Assembly: GCF_023822025.1 (NCBI RefSeq)
Contig: NZ_CP082909.1
Location: 5,934,001-5,998,000 of the forward strand
Source: Endozoicomonas sp. 4G
GTDB taxonomy: Bacteria > Pseudomonadota > Gammaproteobacteria > Pseudomonadales > Endozoicomonadaceae
Reading direction: 5' to 3'
Length of the DNA: 64,000 nucleotides
The position numbers were made by a program, and so were the translations under genes. Positions 57,619-64,000 of the stretch are shown piece by piece; the stretch's first letter is position 1; each line of letters starts with the position of its first letter. The notes beneath the pieces are model-generated. The model was given only the letters and a program-made list of their open reading frames with translations, made no database searches and was not told the DNA's origin.

Positions 57619-60225
57619 ATGTTCAGAAGAACAGCACTCAGCACGGCGATTGTCGTTGCTATCGGGGCTTCTGTCGGCTCTTCGTTGGCCGTTGCAGAAG
57701 AGGTGGAAGAGCAGGAAGTTGAGAAGCTTGAGAAAGTTCAAGTTACGGGTTCTCGTATTTCCAGGGTGGATGTTGAAGGTTCTACTCCTGTCACAGTTAT
57801 TTCTCGTGAAGATATTGAACGAAGTGGTGAGCTAACCATCGCCGATGTTCTGCGTTCTAATAACTTAAACTCTTTTGGTTCTCATAGTGAATCTTCCGGT
57901 AGTTCTGCTCAGAGTCAGGCTGTTGTATCTCTTAGAGGTCTTGGTTCAGACAGAACACTGGTGCTCCTTAATGGCAAGCGTGTTCCTGGATCACCGACAA
58001 TCGGTGGATCATCTGTAAACCTGAATACATTACCAGCGTCTATTGTTGAGCGTGTTGAGATTCTGACCGACGGTGGTTCTGCGCTGTACGGCTCAGATGC
58101 TATTGCCGGTGTTATTAATATTATTCTGAAAACCGATTACGAAGGCGTACAAATTACAGCCGGAGCAGGTCGTCCAACTGAAGAAGGCGGTGATGAAGAT
58201 AGCTTTAATATTCTGGGCGGTACTGTCGGTGAAAAAGGTAGTATTACCTTCAACTTTGAACACGATGAAAAAGGCATTATTTACGACCGTGATCGTGATT
58301 ACATAAGCGGTAAAGGTGCCAGTGCGAATGGACGTAACGTTAGCTATATTGTTGAAAAAACTAATGATAAAGGTGAGAAGGTTTACACAGAGGAACTACG
58401 CGCTCTTTCTGGGGCGATAGATGCTAATGGTAACTGTAAGGGAGATGACTTCTTTAATTCCGATGGGATGTGTCTCTATGACTATACCAGTAGTAAAGCC
58501 GCTACTGCTTCTCTTAAGAGAGATCAGTTCTTTGTCAACTCTGTTTATCATATCAATGACAATATTGACTTTACGAATCGCTTCCTGATATCACACGTAC
58601 AAAGTTATGGTCAGAGTGCGCCTGCTGCGGGTAGCTTTACAGTTGACCCTAATACTACAGCTGGAGATAGATTCTTCACTGAGCAAGGGATTGCTAAAGT
58701 AGATGCAGACGGCGATGAAAAGTATGACTCAGCATCGGTGTACTACCGTTTTGATGGTGTTGGAACTCGTGACAATCTGGTTACAGATGTTCAGGGTGAC
58801 TGGTTGAGTACGTTGTCAGGTTATTTTGATAACTCTGCTCTTGGTGAAGTGAATTGGGAGCTGAACTTCCAGTACAACAAAACTAATTCCAAAGAAAACG
58901 GTGAAGGCTATGTATTTGAGCCTGCTGTTCAAGATGCTCTGGAAAAAGGCCAATTTGTTGATGGTGAGTTTACTGAAGAAGCTTTAAAAAACATGGCTTA
59001 CGATACAAGTCGTAAGATTAAGATGAGTTACAAGCATGTTGATGCAGGCTTTGGCTTCGATTTCGGTGAACTAAGTGGCGGTGCAGTTTCCTGGTATGCC
59101 GGCGCTGAGTTTAACTCCTGGGATTATAGTGATGAATATGATACTCAAAGCTCAGCAGGAAATGTTCTGGGTTCAGCGGGTAACTCCTCAGGTGGTGACC
59201 GTAAGTCTAAGGCTGCATTTGTTGAAACCTTCCTGCCTGTAACAGAACAACTGGAATTACAGGCTGCTCTGCGTTATGACAATTATAACGATTTTGGCTC
59301 CAAGGTGTCTCCAAAGGTATCTGCTCGTTATCAGCCGATTGATGCGTTGATGTTCAGAGCTTCTGCCGGTCAGGGGTTCCGTGCTCCAAGCCTTAGCGAC
59401 CTCTATGCCGCAGACAGCTCATCTTATGATTTTGCTAAAGACTACGTAAAGTGTGATGCAGACGGTACCAGTCCCGAAAATTGCCTAGAGAAACAGTACA
59501 GCGTGACTCGTAAGTCTAATGAAAATCTTGATGCTGAGACTTCAACAAACTACAACTTAGGTGTTGTTTTTAGTCCATTGGATACATTGACAACTTCATT
59601 AGATTATTACTGGATTAAAGTTGAAGATGTTATCACTCTCAACACTCTGCAGAGTGTGATTAATCAGGAGCGTGCTACAGGATCATCTGATCTTATTGAA
59701 CGTAATCTCGCAGATAATATTACTGGTGCCAGTGTCGAAATGGTTAACTCCGGTACACTGGAAACTTCTGGTATTGATTTGAGAGTTAACTGGAGTGATG
59801 ACTACAACTTCGGTACTCTGCGAGCAGACTTTGCCAGTACTTATGTCCTCGAGTATAAGTCAGCCGAATATGTTGAAGGTCCTGTTAACGATAAAATTGG
59901 CCGTGAGGGACTTCCTGAGCTTCGCTTTACAGCAGGGCTGGGTTATTCCGTTCAGAGCCACGACTTTTATCTGAGTGCTGAATACATCGATAGTACCGCG
60001 CAAGATGTAACCCCTGACTTTGAGAAGGTTGGTAAAGTTCCTTCAGTGACTATGTACAACTTTGCATACGGTGTAGGGTTACCATGGGATGGTCGTCTGA
60101 CCATGGGTGTTCGTAACCTGACCAATGAGGAGCCTCCTTACGTGAGCCCCACAGGTCTTTACGACACAGACCTGTATAGCATCCAGGGTCGTACATATTA
60201 CGCGAAGTATACTCAGAGGTTTTAA
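57619..60225 (+). CDS. TonB-dependent outer-membrane receptor 3 (divergent body)
   Basis: 868 residues. Signal peptide, acidic stretch and TonB box-like region up to about residue 58 (RISRVDVEG) are almost the same as in receptors 1 and 2; beyond that the plug and barrel belong to a different subfamily (VVSLRGLGSDRTLVLLNGKR, RVEILTDGGSALYGSDAIAG), resembling receptors with the ANNLNSFGSHSE-type plug common in Shewanella and Xanthomonas relatives. The barrel ends GRTYYAKYTQRF. The sharp change suggests the 5' module was swapped onto another receptor. Substrate unknown. Confidence 0.92.
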   Translation: MFRRTALSTAIVVAIGASVGSSLAVAEEVEEQEVEKLEKVQVTGSRISRVDVEGSTPVTVISREDIERSGELTIADVLRSNNLNSFGSHSESSGSSAQSQAVVSLRGLGSDRTLVLLNGKRVPGSPTIGGSSVNLNTLPASIVERVEILTDGGSALYGSDAIAGVINIILKTDYEGVQITAGAGRPTEEGGDEDSFNILGGTVGEKGSITFNFEHDEKGIIYDRDRDYISGKGASANGRNVSYIVEKTNDKGEKVYTEELRALSGAIDANGNCKGDDFFNSDGMCLYDYTSSKAATASLKRDQFFVNSVYHINDNIDFTNRFLISHVQSYGQSAPAAGSFTVDPNTTAGDRFFTEQGIAKVDADGDEKYDSASVYYRFDGVGTRDNLVTDVQGDWLSTLSGYFDNSALGEVNWELNFQYNKTNSKENGEGYVFEPAVQDALEKGQFVDGEFTEEALKNMAYDTSRKIKMSYKHVDAGFGFDFGELSGGAVSWYAGAEFNSWDYSDEYDTQSSAGNVLGSAGNSSGGDRKSKAAFVETFLPVTEQLELQAALRYDNYNDFGSKVSPKVSARYQPIDALMFRASAGQGFRAPSLSDLYAADSSSYDFAKDYVKCDADGTSPENCLEKQYSVTRKSNENLDAETSTNYNLGVVFSPLDTLTTSLDYYWIKVEDVITLNTLQSVINQERATGSSDLIERNLADNITGASVEMVNSGTLETSGIDLRVNWSDDYNFGTLRADFASTYVLEYKSAEYVEGPVNDKIGREGLPELRFTAGLGYSVQSHDFYLSAEYIDSTAQDVTPDFEKVGKVPSVTMYNFAYGVGLPWDGRLTMGVRNLTNEEPPYVSPTGLYDTDLYSIQGRTYYAKYTQRF

Positions 60226-60236
60226 TTTGAGTATGA

Positions 60237-60263
60237 CCTGAGCACGACCTAATCGTGCTCAGG
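60237..60263 (+). terminator. Terminator after TBDR gene 3
   Basis: CCTGAGCACGA and TCGTGCTCAGG form a perfect 11-base stem with a five-base loop, 11 bases after the stop; only a short T tract (ATTTG) follows. Confidence 0.7.
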
Positions 60264-60308
60264 CTATTTGACCAATAACAACAACCCCCTCATGGGAAAT
60301 GGCAGTCC

Positions 60309-61113
60309 ATGAACAAAATCAAAATAAAAACCCAAAAAGTAAAAAGCCTCTACAGCGCAATCGCATTAAGCACCGCGTTGTCAGCTTCATTACTCACCCC
60401 CCACAGCACTGGCAGACGACCCTCTGTCCAGTGTCCTATCCACCCAACAAAAAACCGACAAAGCTTCCGAGGTTTCCCAAAACAAGGTCGACAAACTGTC
60501 TAACCAGACGCAAGACCTGCTGGCCGATTATAAAGGCGTCATCCGCCAGGTTGAGGCACTCAAAGTCTACAACCGCCAATTACAAAAAGTAGTCAACGCC
60601 CAGCAAACCGAAATTGAATCCATGCTGGAGCAGATCGAAACCCTGGACCAGACCAACATCGAGATTACCCCGCTCATGTTGAAAATGGTCGAAGCACTGG
60701 AAGAGTTTATTGAACTGGACGCCCCCTTCCAGATGCAAGAACGTCGTGACCGTGTCGCCCGACTCAAGGAAACCCTCGACAGTCCAAACGTCACCACGTC
60801 AGAAAAATACCGTAAGATTCTGGAGTCCTACCAGATTGAAACGGACTTTGGCCGTACCATCGAAGCCTATCAGGCCAGTCTCGGTGAAGGCGACGATACC
60901 CGTACCTATGACTTCCTCCGCATAGGGCGTGTGGCGCTGCTTTATCAATCACTGGACGGTGCTGAAACCGGTCAGTGGAACAAAGAAACACGACAGTGGG
61001 AAGTCCTGCCGGAAAGCTACCGTGCCGGTGTTAACCAGGGTCTGAAAATTGCCCGCAAACAGGCGCCTCATAACCTGATCAAACTGCCTGTTCGCACAGC
61101 GGAGGATGCGTAA
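60309..61113 (+). pseudogene. DUF3450 periplasmic protein of the TonB2-type system, frameshifted
   Basis: The signal peptide (YSAIALSTALSASLLTP) is in one frame and the mature protein (from ALADDPLSSVLSTQQKTDKA) in the next. The break is a run of six cytosines (60397-60402); with five the two join as a normal signal-cleavage site TALA/DD. The mature part is intact and predicted coiled coil (SQNKVDKLSNQTQDLLADYK) with DUF3450 features RRDRVARLKETLDSPNVT and LLYQSLDG. DUF3450 proteins are encoded with TtpC-ExbB-ExbD-TonB2 and likely sit in the periplasm with that complex. Its end overlaps the next start (TAATG). A true mutation, phase variation or a sequencing error are all possible. Confidence 0.8.
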
Positions 61114-62570
61114 TGAAGTACCTTCAAAACTCTTTTAGCCAGCTGAAAAAGACGTTCAAGCCGGTTGCCATCTCCGTCTTTATGGGTGTGGGCGCTGTCA
61201 GTATGGCGACATCGGCATCAGCAGACACCGGGCTGACCGCACTGCAAGGGTTGCTGGACAAAGTGAAACAGGACGGTGTCACAGAAAGCCGTGAAAACCG
61301 TGCCCGTGAAGCCCGTTTCCTGCAAGAAAAAAACAATCAACAGCAACTGCTGGCCGAAGCCAGGGCCGAACTGAAAGCCCAGGAAGCCCTGAGCGATCAA
61401 CTGCTGAAACAATCCGATGACAATGAGCAGGTACTGAAAGAGACACAAAACACCCTGGATATTCGTTCCGGTGAATTGAAAGAGTTGTTCGGTGTCGTCC
61501 GTCAGTTTGCCGGTGACAACCGGGGCGTCTTTGAAGCGTCAATGATTACCGCCCAATACCCTGAACGTACCGCCTTTATGGCAGAAATGGCAGAAAGTAA
61601 AAAACTGCCCACCACCGCCAAACTGGAACAATTCTGGCATGAGATCCTGCGGGAAATGGTGGAATCCGGTCGTGTCGTTAAAATGCCGGCAACCGTCGTT
61701 TATGGTGAAGGTAATGAAGCCCAGAAAGACATTGTCCGGGTGGGTACCTTCAACGCCATTGCCGATGGAAAATACCTGAATTATGCACCAGCGGTGGGTA
61801 AATTCCAGGAGCTGTCCCGTCAGCCGGACTCGTCCATTCTTTCTTCTGTTGAAGAGCTGGAACAGTCGACTACCGGTTTTGTGCCATTCTATGTTGATCC
61901 ATCCCGTGGTCAGATTCTCTCTCTGCTGGTGCAAAGCCCCAGCGTCACTGAGCGTATCGATCAGGGCGGGGTTGTCGGCTATGTGATTCTTGGCCTGGGT
62001 GCTCTTGGCCTGTCACTGGCACTGTTCTGCTTCCTGAACCTGACCCGTATCGGTCTGGGGATTACTAAACAGCAGCAGTCTAAACAAGTCATCAAGGGGA
62101 ATCCTCTGGGTGACATCATGCAGACCTACCAGGACAACCTTAAATCGGATCTGGAAACCCTGGAGCTGAAGCTGGACGAAATCGTTATGCGTTCAGTGCC
62201 GTCCATTGAGCGGGGTGTCAGCTCCATTAAATTGATCGCCTCTGTTGCGCCTCTGCTGGGTCTGCTGGGTACTGTGGTGGGTATGATTGCCACCTTCCAG
62301 GCCATCACCCTGTTTGGTACCGGTGATCCAAAGCTGATGGCCAACGGTATTTCCGAGGCACTGGTGACTACCATGCTGGGTCTGGTGGTAGCCATCCCAA
62401 CCCTGTTTGCTCACAGTCTGGTACAAAGCAAGAGTCGTCGTATGATTCAGGTGCTTGAAGAGCAAAGTGCAGGCTTTATTGCCAAACACCAGGAGCAGGA
62501 TCTGAAAACCGGTGTTCGTACTGTGAAGTCTTCTGTCAGTCCTCAGGACGCGCAGCCCGCCCATTCATAA
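61113..62570 (+). CDS. TtpC-like MotA/TolQ/ExbB proton-channel family protein with periplasmic coiled coil
   Basis: 485 residues. A signal peptide (ends SASADTG) and a long coiled coil (residues ~50-110) put the N-terminal half in the periplasm. A membrane helix (GYVILGLGALGLSLALFCFL, about residue 290) leads to the ExbB-type core: SVAPLLGLLGTVVGMIATFQ and ISEALVTTMLGLVVAIPTLF. This architecture is that of TtpC, required with ExbB2-ExbD2-TonB2 in Vibrio. The ATG overlaps the upstream stop. Confidence 0.9.
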   Translation: MKYLQNSFSQLKKTFKPVAISVFMGVGAVSMATSASADTGLTALQGLLDKVKQDGVTESRENRAREARFLQEKNNQQQLLAEARAELKAQEALSDQLLKQSDDNEQVLKETQNTLDIRSGELKELFGVVRQFAGDNRGVFEASMITAQYPERTAFMAEMAESKKLPTTAKLEQFWHEILREMVESGRVVKMPATVVYGEGNEAQKDIVRVGTFNAIADGKYLNYAPAVGKFQELSRQPDSSILSSVEELEQSTTGFVPFYVDPSRGQILSLLVQSPSVTERIDQGGVVGYVILGLGALGLSLALFCFLNLTRIGLGITKQQQSKQVIKGNPLGDIMQTYQDNLKSDLETLELKLDEIVMRSVPSIERGVSSIKLIASVAPLLGLLGTVVGMIATFQAITLFGTGDPKLMANGISEALVTTMLGLVVAIPTLFAHSLVQSKSRRMIQVLEEQSAGFIAKHQEQDLKTGVRTVKSSVSPQDAQPAHS

Positions 62571-62588
62571 GAGAAGGAGGAGTTGGAT

Positions 62589-63110
62589 ATGCTCTGGTTA
62601 CTGGAAGAGCTCGAATCCATCCGCCGTTTTCTGGGCATGGGCGGCGATGTACTGATGATGCTGTTTGTCTTGACTCTGCTGCTCTGGGTGTTGGTGATTG
62701 AAAGGTATCTCTACTTTTTCACTGAGTACCCAAAGCTGATTAGAAAGACCATGGATAATTGGAATGCCAGGGCTGATAAAAAGTCCTGGAGCGCCAAAAA
62801 GATTCGTCAGTCCATGATCTCTGAAGTCTCGCTGAGTGTGAATCGTGGGATGCCCATGATCAAAACATTGATCGCGCTCTGCCCACTGTTGGGCCTGCTG
62901 GGTACGGTGGTCGGCATGGTGTCTGTCTTTGATGTGCTGGCAATGACCGGCACCGGCAGTCCCAGGGCCATGGCATCGGGGATCTCGAAAGCCACCATTC
63001 CCACCATGGCGGGGATGGTGGCTGCGCTCTCCGGCCTGTATTTCAGTGCCCTGCTGGAGAAGCGTGCCCATCGTGCAACGCATCAGATTTCAGACTCATT
63101 GCAGCATTAA
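62589..63110 (+). CDS. exbB: ExbB-type proton channel subunit
   Basis: 173 residues. ATG 62589 is chosen because AAGGAGGAG lies eight bases upstream; a TTG six bases earlier is too close to it. Three membrane helices: DVLMMLFVLTLLLWVLVIER near the start, then LIALCPLLGLLGTVVGMVSV and the segment with ATIPTMAGMVAALSGLYFSA. With ExbD it forms the proton channel that energises TonB. Length is typical of the short ExbB2 type. Confidence 0.92.
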   Translation: MLWLLEELESIRRFLGMGGDVLMMLFVLTLLLWVLVIERYLYFFTEYPKLIRKTMDNWNARADKKSWSAKKIRQSMISEVSLSVNRGMPMIKTLIALCPLLGLLGTVVGMVSVFDVLAMTGTGSPRAMASGISKATIPTMAGMVAALSGLYFSALLEKRAHRATHQISDSLQH

Positions 63111-63191
63111 AAAGAACAATAATTACTCATTCGCAGTCATAAGGGTGTGTCACAGCACTGTGAACACCCTCTGGGATGGGAGGAAATAAAA

Positions 63192-63596
63192 ATGAGAAGA
63201 CGCTACAGCAACGGCGCTCAGGAAGAAGCAGGCATTGATATGACCCCGATGCTCGACATCGTGTTCATTATGTTGATCTTCTTCATTGTAACAACGTCGT
63301 TTATTAAAGAAGCCGGTATCGACGTCAACAGACCCACTGCCAATTCAGCCCAGGTGGTCAAGAAAGGCAATATCATGATTGCGGTCAGTGACACCGGGGC
63401 GGTCTGGATCGACAAACGTCGTGTTGAAGTGGGCGCGGTTCGTGCCAACGTGGAGCGACTGAAAGCGGAGAATCCTGAAGGCGCTGTGGTGATCCAGGCG
63501 GATGAGGAAGCCAAGTCCGGCATCGTGGTCGAAGTCATGGATCAGGTCAGGTTGGCCGGGGTCTACAGTATCTCGATTTCAGCAAAAGAGCAGTAA
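63192..63596 (+). CDS. exbD: ExbD-type biopolymer transport protein
   Basis: 134 residues. AGGAAATAAAA before ATG 63192 supports the start. DMTPMLDIVFIMLIFFIVTT is the single membrane helix with the proton-carrying Asp (in MLDIVF); the C-terminal periplasmic domain ends with IVVEVMDQVRLAGVYSISIS. It partners the ExbB upstream and the TonB that follows 14 bases later. Confidence 0.93.
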   Translation: MRRRYSNGAQEEAGIDMTPMLDIVFIMLIFFIVTTSFIKEAGIDVNRPTANSAQVVKKGNIMIAVSDTGAVWIDKRRVEVGAVRANVERLKAENPEGAVVIQADEEAKSGIVVEVMDQVRLAGVYSISISAKEQ

Positions 63597-63610
63597 GGCT
63601 GGAGGCGCCC

Positions 63611-64000
63611 ATGCGTTATCTGATATCTCTGGGTCTTGGCTTTGCTGTCGCACTGGGCTTGTTTGCCGTTATGAATGCGCTGGTGAACAGCAATAAGCAT
63701 GAACTGGCAAAAGCCGATGATACTCGCATCAGCGAATTTATCCGCTTGCAGCGACCCGAGACCATTAAGGAAAAGAAAAGGGAAATCCCTAAACCGCAGC
63801 CGAAAAAGCCGCCACCGCCACCGGAAATGAAAATTTCCCAGCAAGTGGATAAGCCGGTGATTGAGCAAGTCAAAATGGATATTCCAAAAATGGATGTCGA
63901 TCTTGATCTGGCAGTAGGCGACGGTGCAGGTTTATATGCATCCAGTGGTGTTGCCGCCAGTGGCGGACCCGTGCCACTGAACAAGTTCAGCCCCATGTAT
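63611..64000 (+). CDS. tonB: TonB2-type energy transducer, partial (runs off the window)
   Basis: The first 130 codons are present; GGAGG precedes the ATG. An N-terminal membrane anchor (LISLGLGFAVALGLFAVMNA) is followed by a short linker and the Pro/Lys-rich spacer IPKPQPKKPPPPPEMK that spans the periplasm. The globular receptor-binding C-terminus lies beyond base 64000. As the last gene of this module it would touch the TonB boxes of receptors such as the three upstream. Confidence 0.88.
   Translation, partial: MRYLISLGLGFAVALGLFAVMNALVNSNKHELAKADDTRISEFIRLQRPETIKEKKREIPKPQPKKPPPPPEMKISQQVDKPVIEQVKMDIPKMDVDLDLAVGDGAGLYASSGVAASGGPVPLNKFSPMY

Noticed and set aside
60299-60592. 97-residue protein before the ExbB-like gene
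   Set aside because: It is an out-of-frame reading of the DUF3450 gene, rich in Pro, Lys and Arg, with no family resemblance.
62583-62588. TTG start for ExbB
   Set aside because: It lies too close to the AAGGAGGAG ribosome site; ATG 62589 has normal spacing.

Overview
The window looks like chromosome from a marine, host-associated gammaproteobacterium, most like Endozoicomonas/Hahellaceae. This is inferred from recalled protein families and not from a search. The clues are a TtpC-ExbB-ExbD-TonB (Vibrio TonB2-type) energy module, long arrays of TonB-dependent receptors (TBDRs), a giant two-partner-secretion adhesin, and crowded insertion sequences. No rRNA, tRNA or CRISPR array was seen.

Layout. 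235-2751: an 838-residue protein that appears to join a Bacillus-Tgl-like transglutaminase region to a DnaC/IstB-like AAA+ ATPase. 2864-3880 (-): periplasmic iron-binding protein with a Fur-like site upstream. 3984-8268: a stack of mobile elements. An IS607-type element sits in a GNAT toxin gene; its tnpA is interrupted by an ISKra4-type element and also frameshifted; its tnpB is cut off by an ISNCY-type element whose transposase needs a -1 frameshift. The orphaned antitoxin and its palindromic operator survive (8400-8708). 8906-29241: SapC-like protein, a ~5,945-residue TpsA exoprotein (9705-27542) and its TpsB outer-membrane transporter.

29266-38259 (all -): a defence-like island. Two cassettes have the same design, an SMC/OLD-like ATPase followed by a small putative effector with a TGATG stop/start overlap: ATPase + DUF4276 (TOPRIM-like), and ATPase + a protein with an E-x-K nuclease-like signature. 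They are flanked by a SWIM/SNF2 helicase, an AlbA_2 (Schlafen-like) protein and a short winged-helix protein.

38397-44717 (-): a complete peptide ABC importer (lipoprotein, two permeases, double ATPase) ending in a strong terminator. 44968-50528 (-): M16 metalloprotease lipoprotein, a heptad-repeat coiled-coil protein and an S9 serine peptidase. 50640-60225: three TBDRs in tandem, each behind a ~420-base conserved, hairpin-rich leader; the first two are close paralogues, while the third keeps the same leader and signal peptide on a different receptor body. 60309-64000: DUF3450 protein (frameshifted in a C6 tract), TtpC-like ExbB, ExbB, ExbD and the start of TonB.

Functionally, the right half reads as a peptide-scavenging region: secreted or periplasmic peptidases, TonB-driven outer-membrane receptors with their own energy module, and an inner-membrane peptide importer. 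The left half is accessory DNA: transposon debris, a broken toxin-antitoxin pair, a giant adhesin and putative anti-phage cassettes.
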